Positions 16,988 to 25,847 of a stretch of DNA of 64,000 nucleotides are shown in pieces; positions within the stretch are counted from its first letter, which is position 1, and every line of letters starts with the position of its first letter. The notes below the pieces were generated by a model. The model did no database searches and had not been told where the DNA came from. It saw nothing but the letters and a program-made list of their open reading frames with translations. A program made the position numbers and the translations under genes. This stretch comes from Mycolicibacter sp. MU0102 (GTDB lineage: Bacteria; Actinomycetota; Actinomycetes; Mycobacteriales; Mycobacteriaceae): positions 3,038,001-3,102,000 of the forward strand of contig NZ_OY726398.1 of assembly GCF_963378105.1 (NCBI RefSeq), given 5' to 3'.

Positions 16988-17779
16988 TTAGATGAGCTTC
17001 TGGGCAACCAGGTAGCCGGCGATCTTGGTGCCGCCATCGCCCTCGTCGGTCACCTTCTCGCCAGCGGTCTTCGGCGGCTTCGGAGTCGAAGCGGTCACCT
17101 TGGTACCGGCGTTGGCGACACCGACCTCGTCGGCCTCCACGCCGATCTCGGCCAGGGTGAGCACGGTGACTTCCTTCTTCTTGGCGGCCATGATGCCCTT
17201 GAAGGAGGGGAAGCGCGGCTCGTTGATCTTCTCGTTGACGCTCACCACGGCCGGCAGCGAAGCCTCCAGGGTGAACACGCCCTCGTCGGTCTCCCGCTCA
17301 CCGGTGACCTTGCCGCCCTCGACGGTCAGCTTGCGCAGGTGGGTCAGCTGCGGCAGACCCAGGTACTCGGCGATGATCGCCGGAACCGCACCGCCGACAC
17401 CGTCGGTCGACTCGTTGCCGGCGATGACCAGCTCGGTGCCCTCGATGGCGCCCAGCGCGCGCGCCAGCGCCCAACCGGTCTGGACGACGTCGGAACCCTT
17501 CATGCCGTCGTCCAGGATGTGCACGGCCTTGTCAGCCCCCATCGACAGCGCCTTGCGGATCGCCTCGGTGGCCCGCTCCGGACCGGCGGTCAGCACGGTT
17601 ACGGTGCCTTCGGCGCCTTCGGCCTCCCGGATCTGCAGAGCCTCTTCGACGGCCCGCTCGTTGATCTCATCGAGCACGGCGTCGGCAGCCTCACGGTCCA
17701 GAGTGAAGTCACCGTCGGTGAGCTTGCGCTCCGACCAGGTGTCTGGGACCTGTTTGATCAGGACCACGATGTTCGTCAT
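16988..17779 (-). CDS. etfB: Electron transfer flavoprotein beta subunit
   Basis: The 263-residue subunit begins MTNIVVLIKQVPDTWSERKL and includes the AMP-binding/ETF-beta signature region (VLTAGPERATEAIRKALSMG, LVIAGNESTDGVGGAVPAIIAEYLG). It pairs with EtfA to shuttle electrons from fatty-acid beta-oxidation dehydrogenases to the respiratory chain. The ATG at 17779 is chosen because a good GGAGG lies about a dozen bases upstream; a longer in-frame reading to 17827 has no homology. A 16-base palindrome about 84 bases upstream may be a regulator site. Confidence 0.97.
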   Translation of the reverse strand: MTNIVVLIKQVPDTWSERKLTDGDFTLDREAADAVLDEINERAVEEALQIREAEGAEGTVTVLTAGPERATEAIRKALSMGADKAVHILDDGMKGSDVVQTGWALARALGAIEGTELVIAGNESTDGVGGAVPAIIAEYLGLPQLTHLRKLTVEGGKVTGERETDEGVFTLEASLPAVVSVNEKINEPRFPSFKGIMAAKKKEVTVLTLAEIGVEADEVGVANAGTKVTASTPKPPKTAGEKVTDEGDGGTKIAGYLVAQKLI

Positions 17780-17862
17780 GAGTGTGGTTCGTCCTCCTCG
17801 AAGGGGTCCTGCAGCGGCGGGCCACAAGACTTCGGTAGCGATTCACGCAGCCGCACGAGAAT

Positions 17863-17878
17863 GTTACTCACCGGTAAC
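17863..17878. promoter_or_regulatory. Operator-like palindrome upstream of etfBA
   Basis: GTTACTCACCGGTAAC has GTTAC/GTAAC arms around a 6-base centre, in the etfB / Rv3030-like divergent gap. Its form resembles TetR-family operators. It is nearer to etfB than to the methyltransferase gene. The regulator is not identifiable here. Confidence 0.45.
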
Positions 17879-17975
17879 TTAATGCGGTTCGCGTGTACAG
17901 AGTAGCGGGTCGTGATATTGCCATGTGGGGTAGCCGGTTCATGGACCGCGCCCTTCGCGTTAGCCTGCCTGTGCA

Positions 17976-18773
17976 ATGAAATCTACGAATGCCGCCGGAG
18001 AACCCACCGGCACGCCGCCCAGCGACAGCACGCTGACGCTGACCGGGGAGCGCACCATTCCCGGACTGGACGTCGAGAACTACTGGTTCCGACGTCACGA
18101 GGTGGTCTACCAGCAGCTGGCGCCGCGCTGTAGCGGCCGCGAAGTCCTGGAGGCCGGATTCGGCGAGGGCTATGGCGCCGACCTGATCGCGCGCGTGGCC
18201 CAGCGGGTGATCGGCGTGGATTACGACGACGCGGCGGTGGCCCACGTACGGGCCTGTTACCCGCGCGTCGAAGCCGTCCAGGGAAACCTCGCCGACTTGC
18301 CGCTGCCCGACGCGGCCGTGGACGTGGTGGTCAACTTCCAAGTCATCGAGCACCTCTGGGACCAGGGGCAGTTCATCGCCGAATGCGCCCGCGTGCTGCG
18401 GCCCGGCGGGTTGCTGATGGTGTCCACGCCCAACCGGATCACCTTCTCCCCCGGGCGCGACACCCCGATCAACCCGTTCCACACCCGCGAACTCAATGCC
18501 GCCGAGCTCACCGAGCTGCTGCTCGAGGGCGGATTCGTCATGGACGGCATGTTCGGGGTTTTTCATGGGCCGGTGCTGGCCGAGATGGACGCCCGGCACG
18601 GCGGCTCGATCATCGACGCCCAGATCGCGCGGGCCGTCGCCGACGCGCCCTGGCCGGCCGACTTGCTGGCCGATGTCGCCGCCGTCACCAGTGACGACTT
18701 CGACATCCTCGAAGCCTCGCAGCGCAACATCGACGACAGCCTGGATCTGGTGGCGATCGCGGTGCGCCGGTGA
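17976..18773 (+). CDS. SAM-dependent methyltransferase of the MGLP cluster (Rv3030-like)
   Basis: The 265-residue protein has a class I methyltransferase fold: motif I EAGFGEGYGAD (residues 59-69), then VIGVDYDDAAV, GNLADLPLPDAAVDVVV and LRPGGLLMVSTPNR. It is the first gene of a three-gene unit with the GH57 and GT4 genes, overlapping the GH57 start by 4 bases. The orthologous M. tuberculosis unit Rv3030-Rv3032 is linked to 6-O-methylglucose lipopolysaccharide, so this enzyme is a likely glucose O-methyltransferase. That substrate is inferred from the cluster, not read from the protein. Confidence 0.88.
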   Translation: MKSTNAAGEPTGTPPSDSTLTLTGERTIPGLDVENYWFRRHEVVYQQLAPRCSGREVLEAGFGEGYGADLIARVAQRVIGVDYDDAAVAHVRACYPRVEAVQGNLADLPLPDAAVDVVVNFQVIEHLWDQGQFIAECARVLRPGGLLMVSTPNRITFSPGRDTPINPFHTRELNAAELTELLLEGGFVMDGMFGVFHGPVLAEMDARHGGSIIDAQIARAVADAPWPADLLADVAAVTSDDFDILEASQRNIDDSLDLVAIAVRR

Positions 18774-20305
18774 CCGACAAGTCCAGCGGCCCGGTACCGG
18801 GCCTATTCACCCTGGTGCTGCACACCCACCTGCCGTGGCTGGCGCACCACGGCCGCTGGCCGGTCGGTGAGGAGTGGCTCTACCAATCCTGGTCGGCGGC
18901 GTACCTGCCGCTGGTGCGGGTGCTGCGGACGCTGGCCGCCGAAGGCCGCCGGAACCTGCTCACGCTCGGGGTGACACCGGTGGTCGCCGCCCAGCTCGAC
19001 GACCCGTACTGCCTGGACGGGATGCACCACTGGCTGGCGAACTGGCAGCTGCGCGCCGCCCAGGCCACCACCCTTCCCGACATCCGACCGTTCGGGCTGC
19101 ACGAATCCGCCGCCGCCGAGCAGGCTCTCGAGGAGTTCGCGCTGCTGTGGCGCCACGGAGCCAGCCCGCTGCTGCGTGAGCTGGTGCAGGCGCAGACGGT
19201 GGAATTGCTCGGCGGTCCGCTGGCCCACCCGTTCCAGCCGCTGCTGGCGCCGCGGCTGCGCCAGTTCGCGCTGCACGAGGGATTGGCCGACGCTCGGGCG
19301 CGGTTGGCCCACACCCCCGCCGGAATCTGGGCACCGGAATGCGCGTACACGCCAGGGCTGGAAACCGAGTACGCGGCCGCGGGCATTTCGCACTTCATGG
19401 TCGACGGTCCGTCGCTGCACGGCGACACCACATTGGGCCGACCGGTCGGTGATTCCGACGTGATCGCGTTCGGCCGTGACCTTGCAGTCAGCTACCGGGT
19501 GTGGTCGCCGAAGTCGGGCTATCCCGGGCATGACGCCTACCGCGATTTCCACACCTATGACCACCGCACCGGCTTGAAGCCGTCCCGGGTCACCGGCCGC
19601 AACGTCTCCCCCGAGCAGAAGGCGCCGTATGACCCGCAGCGCGCTGATGCCGCGATCGATGCCCACGTCGCCGATTTCGTCGAGGTGGTCCGGGGCCGCC
19701 TGCAGTCCGAGTCCGAGCGGATCGGCCGACCGGCCCACGTGGTTGCGGCATTCGACACCGAGCTGTTCGGCCACTGGTGGTACGAGGGACCGACCTGGCT
19801 GGCCCGGGTATTGCGGGCACTGCCGGAAGCGGGCGTTCGGGTCGGCACGCTCACCGATGCCATCAACGCCGGATTCGTCGGCGAGCCGGTCGAACTGCCG
19901 CCCAGCTCGTGGGGTTCGGGCAAGGACTGGCGGGTATGGTCCGGCGAGCAGGTCGCCGACCTGGTTCAGCTGAACTCCGAGGTGACCGAGACCGCCTTGG
20001 GCGCCGTCGACAAGGCCCTGGCCCAGACCGCTGCGCCGTCGGGCCCCACCCCGCGCGACCGGGTCGCCGACCAGATCCTGCGCGAGGCGCTGCTGACGGT
20101 CTCCAGCGACTGGCCGTTCATGGTCAGCAAGGACTCCGCGGCCGACTACGCCCGCTACCGCGCGCAGCTGCACGCACACGCCACCCGCGAGATCGCCGAC
20201 GCGCTGGCCGGCGGCCACCGAGACACCGCACAGCGCTTGGCCGACGGCTGGAATAAGGCCGACGGTCTGTTCGGCGCCCTCGATGCCCGTAGGCTGCCAC
20301 GGTGA
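18770..20305 (+). CDS. GH57-family alpha-glucan branching-type enzyme (Rv3031-like)
   Basis: The 511-residue protein shows GH57 conserved regions in order: LVLHTHLPWLAHHGRWPVGE near residues 15-34, the nucleophile glutamate in GIWAPECAYTPG (E190), and the acid aspartate in AAFDTELFGHWWYEG (D329). A C-terminal helical domain with ALLTVSSDWPFMVSKDSAADY is typical of GH57 branching enzymes. It probably introduces alpha-1,6 branches into the glucan chain of MGLP. The GTG start overlaps the methyltransferase stop (GTGA), and the GT4 gene follows after 55 bases, so the three form one transcript. Confidence 0.93.
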   Translation: MTDKSSGPVPGLFTLVLHTHLPWLAHHGRWPVGEEWLYQSWSAAYLPLVRVLRTLAAEGRRNLLTLGVTPVVAAQLDDPYCLDGMHHWLANWQLRAAQATTLPDIRPFGLHESAAAEQALEEFALLWRHGASPLLRELVQAQTVELLGGPLAHPFQPLLAPRLRQFALHEGLADARARLAHTPAGIWAPECAYTPGLETEYAAAGISHFMVDGPSLHGDTTLGRPVGDSDVIAFGRDLAVSYRVWSPKSGYPGHDAYRDFHTYDHRTGLKPSRVTGRNVSPEQKAPYDPQRADAAIDAHVADFVEVVRGRLQSESERIGRPAHVVAAFDTELFGHWWYEGPTWLARVLRALPEAGVRVGTLTDAINAGFVGEPVELPPSSWGSGKDWRVWSGEQVADLVQLNSEVTETALGAVDKALAQTAAPSGPTPRDRVADQILREALLTVSSDWPFMVSKDSAADYARYRAQLHAHATREIADALAGGHRDTAQRLADGWNKADGLFGALDARRLPR

Positions 20306-20360
20306 CCCCCCGCCCCCGGACCTCGCACCGCCACGGTGCGCGTCAGAACGGACACACCGC

Positions 20361-21605
20361 GTGAAGATCCTGATGGTGTCGTGGGAATACCCGCCGGTGG
20401 TGATCGGCGGGTTGGGTCGCCATGTCCATCACCTGTCGACGGCGCTGGCCGCCGCCGGGCACGACGTGGTCGTGCTGTGCCGGCGCCCCTATGGCACCGA
20501 CCCGAGTACGCACCCGTCGTCCGACGAGATCAGCGAGGGCGTGCGGGTTGTCGCCGCGGCCCAGGACCCGCACGAATTCTCCTTCGGCGAAGACATGATG
20601 GCCTGGACACTGGCGATGGGGCATTCCATGGTCCGCGCCGGACTATCGCTGAAGATCGACGGCGGCCAGAGCGTGTGGCGTCCCGACCTGGTGCACGCCC
20701 ACGACTGGCTGGTTGCACACCCGGCGATCGCACTCGCTGAATTCTATGATGTGCCTTTGGTTTCCACGATCCACGCAACCGAGGCCGGGCGTCACTCCGG
20801 CTGGGTGTCGGGAGCGTTGAGCCGTCAGGTGCACGCGGTGGAATCGTGGCTGGTCCGCGAATCCGATTCACTGATCACCTGTTCGGCCTCGATGCGGGAT
20901 GAGATCACCGACCTGTTCGGTCCCGGCCTGGCCGAAACCACCGTGATCCGCAACGGCATTGACGCCGCCCGGTGGCCATTCGCCCCGCGCCAGCCCCGCA
21001 GCGGGCCGCCGGAGATCCTGTTCGTCGGGCGGCTCGAATACGAGAAGGGCGTGCACGACATCATCGCCGCCCTGCCGAAGATCCGGCGCGCCCAGCCGGG
21101 AACCACGCTGACCATCGCCGGCGACGGCACCCAGCAGGACTGGTTGGTCGAATGCGCCCGAAAGAACCGGGTACTCAAGGCAACCCGATTCATCGGCCGG
21201 GTCGACCACGACGAGCTGTTGGCGCTGTTACACCGCGCCGACGCCGCGGCACTGCCCAGTCACTACGAGCCGTTCGGCCTGGCGGCACTGGAGGCCGCTG
21301 CCGCCGGAACCCCGCTGGTGGTCGCCGACGTGGGCGGACTGGGCGAGGCGGTGATCAACGGCGAAACCGGCATGTCCTGCCCGCCGCGCGACGTGCCGGC
21401 CCTGGCCGCGGCCGTCTGCCACGTGCTCGATGACCCGGACGCCGCCCAGCGCCGGGCGGTGGCGGCCCGGGAGCGGCTCAGCTCCGACTTCGATTGGCAC
21501 ACCGTCGCCGACGAGACCGCCCAGGTGTACCTGGCGGCCAAACGCCGCTTGCGGGACCCGCAGCCACGCCGGCCGATCATCGAGCACGCGCTGCCGGACC
21601 GGTAA
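20361..21605 (+). CDS. GT4-family alpha-1,4-glucosyltransferase (Rv3032-like)
   Basis: The 414-residue protein has the GT-B fold of family GT4: MKILMVSWEYPPVVIGGLGR at the N-terminus, VHAHDWLVAHPA, IRNGID, FVGRLEYEKGVHDIIAALPK and the EX7E-type segment SHYEPFGLAALEAAAAGTPLV. It has the same length as M. tuberculosis Rv3032, an ADP/UDP-glucose-dependent alpha-1,4-glucosyltransferase that elongates MGLP and contributes to glycogen. GTG at 20361 is used because homology begins there; an upstream in-frame reading has no support. The short secreted gene Rv3033 that follows in M. tuberculosis is missing; an alcohol dehydrogenase gene comes instead. Confidence 0.93.
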   Translation: MKILMVSWEYPPVVIGGLGRHVHHLSTALAAAGHDVVVLCRRPYGTDPSTHPSSDEISEGVRVVAAAQDPHEFSFGEDMMAWTLAMGHSMVRAGLSLKIDGGQSVWRPDLVHAHDWLVAHPAIALAEFYDVPLVSTIHATEAGRHSGWVSGALSRQVHAVESWLVRESDSLITCSASMRDEITDLFGPGLAETTVIRNGIDAARWPFAPRQPRSGPPEILFVGRLEYEKGVHDIIAALPKIRRAQPGTTLTIAGDGTQQDWLVECARKNRVLKATRFIGRVDHDELLALLHRADAAALPSHYEPFGLAALEAAAAGTPLVVADVGGLGEAVINGETGMSCPPRDVPALAAAVCHVLDDPDAAQRRAVAARERLSSDFDWHTVADETAQVYLAAKRRLRDPQPRRPIIEHALPDR

Positions 21606-21615
21606 ACCCGGCACC

Positions 21616-22749
21616 ATGAAAAGCCGCGCCGCGATCCTGCGAACCTACGGCGGCCCCTGGTCGGTCGAGGAGTTCGAACTCGATCCGCCGCGCGCCGGCG
21701 AGGTCTTGGTCCGCATGGCCGCGGCGGGCCTGTGCCATTCCGACGAACACATCCGTCAGGGCCACCTGGCCCCGCCGGGGCAGAGCGCTCCGACCGCGCC
21801 GACGATCGGCGGTCACGAAGGCTCCGGGGTGGTCGTGCAGGTCGGTGACGGTGTCACGGGGCTGTCCCCCGGCGATCATGTGGTGACGTCATTCGTCGCG
21901 GTCTGCGGTCAATGTCATTGGTGTTCTTCGGGTATGGAGTACATCTGTGATGCCGGAGCGGGAACGATGCTGCCCGGAATGCCGACTGACGGCACCTTCC
22001 GACACCACGGCCGCGACGGCCGGGATCTGGCTCATGTCTCCAAGATCGGCGCGTTCGCCGAACACACCGTGGTCTCGGCCGCCTCGCTGGTCAAGATCGA
22101 TCCGCAACTGCCCCTGCTTCCCGCGGCCCTGCTGGCGTGCGCGGTGCCGACGGGGTACGGCTCGGCGGCGTATCGCGCCGGTGTTCGCGGCGGCGACACC
22201 GTCGTGGTCATCGGGGTGGGCGGTATCGGCACGGCCGCCGTCCAAGGAGCCCGCATCAACGGCGCTGTCCGGATCGTCGCGGTGGATCCCATTGCCTTCA
22301 AGCGGGAATCAGCGCGCACGTTCGGCGCCACCGACACCGCGTCCAGCGCCGCCGAGGCCTTCGAGTTGGTCCGCGACCTGACCCGCGGGGTGATGGCCGA
22401 CGCGGTGGTGGTGTCCCCTGCTGTCGTCAGCGATTCCGACGTGGAGGACGCACTGCGGCTGACCCGCAAGGCCGGCACCTGTGTGCTGACCGGAATGGCG
22501 GTGCAAGGCACCCGGACCAACATCGATCCCCAGGACATGATGCTGATGAACAAGACGCTGTGCGGCACCGTCTTCGGCTCCTGTAACCCGCGGACCGACA
22601 TCCCGCTGTTGGCCACGCTCTACGATGCGGGCCGACTGCAACTCGATGAGATGGTCACCAAGCGTTACCAGCTCGATGACGTCAACCAGGCGTATGAAGA
22701 CCTGGCCGGCGGCGAATTGATCAGGGGCGTCATCGACTTCGGCCTCTAG
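21616..22749 (+). CDS. Zinc-dependent alcohol dehydrogenase, NDMA-dependent type
   Basis: The 377-residue medium-chain dehydrogenase has catalytic-zinc ligands in GLCHSDEH (C40) and GGHEGSG (H67/E68), structural-zinc cysteines C97, C100, C103 and C111, and a Rossmann loop VIGVGGIGTAAVQGAR. The long insertion DAGAGTMLPGMPTDGTFRHH and the C-terminus resemble the actinobacterial NDMA-dependent alcohol dehydrogenases, which hold NAD tightly and use an external acceptor such as mycofactocin. The assignment to that subgroup is moderate. It starts 11 bases after the GT4 stop, so it may ride on the MGLP transcript, but function points to the oxidative island downstream. Confidence 0.85.
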   Translation: MKSRAAILRTYGGPWSVEEFELDPPRAGEVLVRMAAAGLCHSDEHIRQGHLAPPGQSAPTAPTIGGHEGSGVVVQVGDGVTGLSPGDHVVTSFVAVCGQCHWCSSGMEYICDAGAGTMLPGMPTDGTFRHHGRDGRDLAHVSKIGAFAEHTVVSAASLVKIDPQLPLLPAALLACAVPTGYGSAAYRAGVRGGDTVVVIGVGGIGTAAVQGARINGAVRIVAVDPIAFKRESARTFGATDTASSAAEAFELVRDLTRGVMADAVVVSPAVVSDSDVEDALRLTRKAGTCVLTGMAVQGTRTNIDPQDMMLMNKTLCGTVFGSCNPRTDIPLLATLYDAGRLQLDEMVTKRYQLDDVNQAYEDLAGGELIRGVIDFGL

Positions 22750-22761
22750 CTCCGCACGCGG

Positions 22762-24528
22762 CTATCGGGTGACGGTGACCCCTTCCAGGGTGCCGGATTC
22801 GCGCCACGCGGCCAGGATGTCGGCGTATTCGGTGGGGCTGCCGAAGAAGAAGCTGTCCTGGCGCAGCCGCGCGTTGGCGTGGCCCTCACGGTTGTAGTAG
22901 CCCGGGGTGCACGTCTCGCGGCGTCCGGCGATGACGTCGGAGCGCGCCACCACGGCATCGACCCAGCCCTGTTCGGCGTCCTCGGTGGCCTCCAGAGCGG
23001 CCACGCCCTGCTGCAACGCGTGGGCGATCACCCACGCCACGTGCCGCGATTGGGTGTCGATCAGGTAGGGGAAATTCACCGTGAACCCGGATTGGGCAAT
23101 GCTCTCGATAAAGCAGTTCGGGAAGCCGCTCACGTGCAGGCCGTGGAAGGTGCGCACGCCGTCGGTCCACTTCTCGGTCAGAGTCACGCCGTCGCGCCCG
23201 ATGACCTCGAAACCCGTGCGCCGGCAATAGTCGGTACCCACCTCGAAGCCGGTCGCGAAAATCAGGCAGTCCAACGGGTATTCGACGCCGTCGACTACCG
23301 CGCCGGAAGCAGTGATCTGCTCGACGCCGCGGCCCTTCGTGTCGACCAGGGTGACGTTGTCGCGGTTGAAGGCCTGCAGGTACTCGTCATGGAAGCACGG
23401 CCGCTTGCAGTAGTAGCCGTACCACGGCTTGAGTGCCTCGGCGGTGGCCGGATCGTCCACCAGCGCATCGACGCGGCCGCGGATCTCCTCCATCTTGGCG
23501 AAGTCGGCCATCTCGGCGGCGTTCGGGCCACCCTCGTCGACGATCGGCATCTCCTTGGTGAGGCTGGTCCAAGCGTCGTCGACGAGGTCTTCGTCGGCCT
23601 GGCCCCCCGCGGTCAGGATCTGAAAGTTCTCCATACGGCGCTGTTGCCAGCCCGACTCCAGCCCGGCTGCCCACTGCGGATCGGTGGGCCGGTTGCCCCG
23701 TACGTCCACCGTCGACGGCGTGCGCTGAAAGACGTAGAGATGCCCGGCCGCCTCGGCCAGTCGCGGCACGCACTGGATGGCGGTGGCACCGGTGCCGATG
23801 ATCCCGACCCGCTTGTCGGCCAGCCGGTCCAGATCCGCGCCGGTGTAGCCGTAGTCCCAACGGCTGGTGTGGAAGGTGCGCCCGGCGAACTCGTCGATGC
23901 CGGGGATACCCGGCAGCTTCGGCTTCTGCAGGTAACCGTTGGCCATGGATACGAATCGGGCCCCGAATGCGTCGCCTCGATTGGTGGTGATCACCCAGCG
24001 CGATGCCGACTGTTCCCAACGGATTTCGGTGACCTCGGTCTGCAGGCAGGCGTCGCGGTACAGGTCGTAGTGGCGGGCGATGCGCTGACAGTGCGCGAAG
24101 ATCTCCGGACCCTTGGCGTATTTCTCGGTCGGCACGTAACCGAGTTCCTCCAGCAGCGGCATGTAGACGTAGGACTCCACGTCACAGGCGATGCCGGGAT
24201 ACCGATTCCAGTACCAGGTGCCGCCGACGTCGGCCGCCTTGTCGATCAGGCGAATACTTCCCACGCCGAGTTCACGCAGCCGGGCGCCGGTCAGCAGTCC
24301 ACCGAATCCGGCTCCGACGATCGCGACGTCGACTTCGTCGGCCAGCGGTTCCCGGGTGTATCCGGGGTCGGCCCAGGGGTCGTGCGCGAACCGGGCGAAG
24401 TGGCCCGCCACCTCGACGTACTGGTCGATCCCGTCGTTTCGCAGGCGCCGTTGGCGTTCCCGGGTGTACTTGTCGCGCAGGGCATTCGGATCAAAGTCCT
24501 GGCCTTGCAGATCCTGGACGTCGGTCAC
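22762..24528 (-). CDS. Baeyer-Villiger monooxygenase / flavin-containing monooxygenase
   Basis: The 588-residue enzyme inserts oxygen next to a carbonyl to make an ester or lactone, using FAD and NADPH. FAD loop GAGFGG is at residues 72-77 and NADPH loop GTGATA near 245-250. Between them lies FAGRTFHTSRWD, the BVMO fingerprint (FxGxxxHxxxW type; final residue D). GGTWYWNRYPGIACDVESY is typical of type I BVMOs. GTG at 24528 is chosen because GGAGGTG lies just upstream; the longer reading to 24591 crosses the operator. It is downstream of the TetR gene at 24601 and has its own promoter with a TetR-type palindrome. Confidence 0.93.
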   Translation of the reverse strand: MTDVQDLQGQDFDPNALRDKYTRERQRRLRNDGIDQYVEVAGHFARFAHDPWADPGYTREPLADEVDVAIVGAGFGGLLTGARLRELGVGSIRLIDKAADVGGTWYWNRYPGIACDVESYVYMPLLEELGYVPTEKYAKGPEIFAHCQRIARHYDLYRDACLQTEVTEIRWEQSASRWVITTNRGDAFGARFVSMANGYLQKPKLPGIPGIDEFAGRTFHTSRWDYGYTGADLDRLADKRVGIIGTGATAIQCVPRLAEAAGHLYVFQRTPSTVDVRGNRPTDPQWAAGLESGWQQRRMENFQILTAGGQADEDLVDDAWTSLTKEMPIVDEGGPNAAEMADFAKMEEIRGRVDALVDDPATAEALKPWYGYYCKRPCFHDEYLQAFNRDNVTLVDTKGRGVEQITASGAVVDGVEYPLDCLIFATGFEVGTDYCRRTGFEVIGRDGVTLTEKWTDGVRTFHGLHVSGFPNCFIESIAQSGFTVNFPYLIDTQSRHVAWVIAHALQQGVAALEATEDAEQGWVDAVVARSDVIAGRRETCTPGYYNREGHANARLRQDSFFFGSPTEYADILAAWRESGTLEGVTVTR

Positions 24529-24579
24529 TATCAGGCACCTCCGGAACGCCGCAAAGCCAGCCAGCAACGCGCCCAGCAT

Positions 24580-24599
24580 ATAATCAATCAATTGATCAT
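24580..24599. promoter_or_regulatory. TetR-type operator O1 upstream of the BVMO gene
   Basis: ATAATCAATCAATTGATCAT is a near-perfect palindrome in the 72-base gap between the TetR stop and the BVMO start. It differs at one of 20 bases from the site at 30172-30191 in front of the ALDH and LLM genes. The match in sequence and position makes a common operator very likely. Confidence 0.75.
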
Positions 24600-24600
24600 A

Positions 24601-25209
24601 TCAATGGCTGCCGAACAAGGTTCCCCTGATCAGGCGCTTCGCGGCCGCCAACGCGGCGTGATAGGTCTCGGGAGATCCGGTCGCCGCCAACTCGGTCAGC
24701 CCATAGACCAGGGCGTAGGTCACCTCGACCGCCGGCCGCGCCTCGGCGGCGTCGCGACTATCGCCGTCATCGACGATCCCGGCGATGATGTGGCGCAGCG
24801 CCTCCAGTCCCCCGCTTCCGGTCTCGCCGGGATACACGGTGACGGCGTTCTGAGCGCGAATCGCCCACTCGAACGTGGCGAGATCGGGATGTTCGCGCAT
24901 GAGGTTGCCGGACTCGTCCAGCACGGCCTCGATCCGGTCGACGACCGTGCCGGGCCGCTGCGCGGCGCGCCGCAGACGCGGCAGCGCGATCTCGGCTCGC
25001 GCCGCGATCGCGGCCGCCACCAGTTCGGCCTTGTTCGGAAAGTAGTTATAGAGGTTGGCGCTGGTGACACCTGCCGTGCGCGCGATCTGACGGATCGTGG
25101 TCCGCGCGTAGCCCAATTCGGCCACGCACGCAATGGTGGCGGCGATGATCCGCTGGCGGGTCTGGCCGCCGTCGGCGCCGACCGGGCGGCCCAGCTGCGG
25201 AGTCGACAT
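24601..25209 (-). CDS. TetR-family regulator 1, probable regulator of the BVMO/ALDH island
   Basis: The 202-residue protein has an N-terminal TetR helix-turn-helix (QTRQRIIAATIACVAELGYA ... TIRQIARTAGVTSANLYNYFPNKAEL) and a ligand-binding helical C-terminus. ATG at 25209 is preferred to a longer reading to 25431, which covers the divergent gene. It precedes the BVMO gene in the same direction and lies head to head with a paralogous TetR gene 51 bases away. The two proteins are clearly related through the first 85 residues. O1 begins right at its stop codon, so it could regulate the BVMO promoter while its own promoter is separate. Confidence 0.9.
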   Translation of the reverse strand: MSTPQLGRPVGADGGQTRQRIIAATIACVAELGYARTTIRQIARTAGVTSANLYNYFPNKAELVAAAIAARAEIALPRLRRAAQRPGTVVDRIEAVLDESGNLMREHPDLATFEWAIRAQNAVTVYPGETGSGGLEALRHIIAGIVDDGDSRDAAEARPAVEVTYALVYGLTELAATGSPETYHAALAAAKRLIRGTLFGSH

Positions 25210-25260
25210 GGACACATCCTCGCAGCCGCCAGTTCTCCGGCGGACTAATCTGGGGTGATC

Positions 25261-25833
25261 ATGCCCCTGACATCGTCGCCGCGGGGTCGGCCGGCTGGAA
25301 GCAGCAGCGACCAGACCCGCCAGCGGATCATCACCGCAGCGATCCGGCGCGTCGCCGAGGTCGGCCGTTCTGGTGCCACGATCCGCGAGATCGCCTCCGC
25401 CGCCGACGTGACCAGCGCCAGCCTGTACCACTACTTTCCGAACAAGGATGAGCTGATGGCAGCGACCGTGGCCGCCGCACGCGAGATCGCACTGCCTCGA
25501 CTACATGCCGCGGCGCAGCGCACCGGCACCGTGGCCGATCAGCTTGCCGCGGTGCTCGCCGAGGCCGATCGATTGAGCCACGACCACCCGTATCTGGCTG
25601 CCTTCGAACGCGCCACCGGCGAGGTCTCGCCGTTGCGCGACGTCATCGGTGAGGTGGTCGGCGAAGCGCGTCGCGGCGGTTCGCTGGCCCGCGACATCGA
25701 CAGCGATGGTGCCGCGGACGCGATCTACGCGTTGACGCGGGGGCTGACCGAGCAGGCAGCGCAGCTGTCACCGGACGCCTACCGTGCCACCCTGCGCTGC
25801 GCCGAAGATCTCCTGCGCGGCACGCTATTTTAG
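25261..25833 (+). CDS. TetR-family regulator 2, paralogue of the divergent TetR
   Basis: The 190-residue regulator (ATG at 25261; a GTG at 25255 is also possible) has the TetR DNA-binding domain QTRQRIITAAIRRVAEVGRS ... TIREIASAADVTSASLYHYFPNKDEL. Its recognition helix and the following EIALPRLHAAAQRTGTVADQ closely match regulator 1 (NLYNYFPNK, EIALPRLRRAAQRPGTVVDR), suggesting duplication. The C-terminal half differs, so the ligand may differ. Which of the two binds the shared operator cannot be decided by eye. It converges on the TfoX-like gene with a 14-base gap. Confidence 0.88.
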   Translation: MPLTSSPRGRPAGSSSDQTRQRIITAAIRRVAEVGRSGATIREIASAADVTSASLYHYFPNKDELMAATVAAAREIALPRLHAAAQRTGTVADQLAAVLAEADRLSHDHPYLAAFERATGEVSPLRDVIGEVVGEARRGGSLARDIDSDGAADAIYALTRGLTEQAAQLSPDAYRATLRCAEDLLRGTLF

Positions 25834-25847
25834 GCTGCTGCCCCGCT

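Noticed and set aside
22879..25248. Long plus-strand open frame of 789 codons opposite the BVMO and TetR 1
   Set aside because: It is the antisense shadow of two genes with clear motifs; its own translation has no domain pattern and is typical of high-GC mirror frames.
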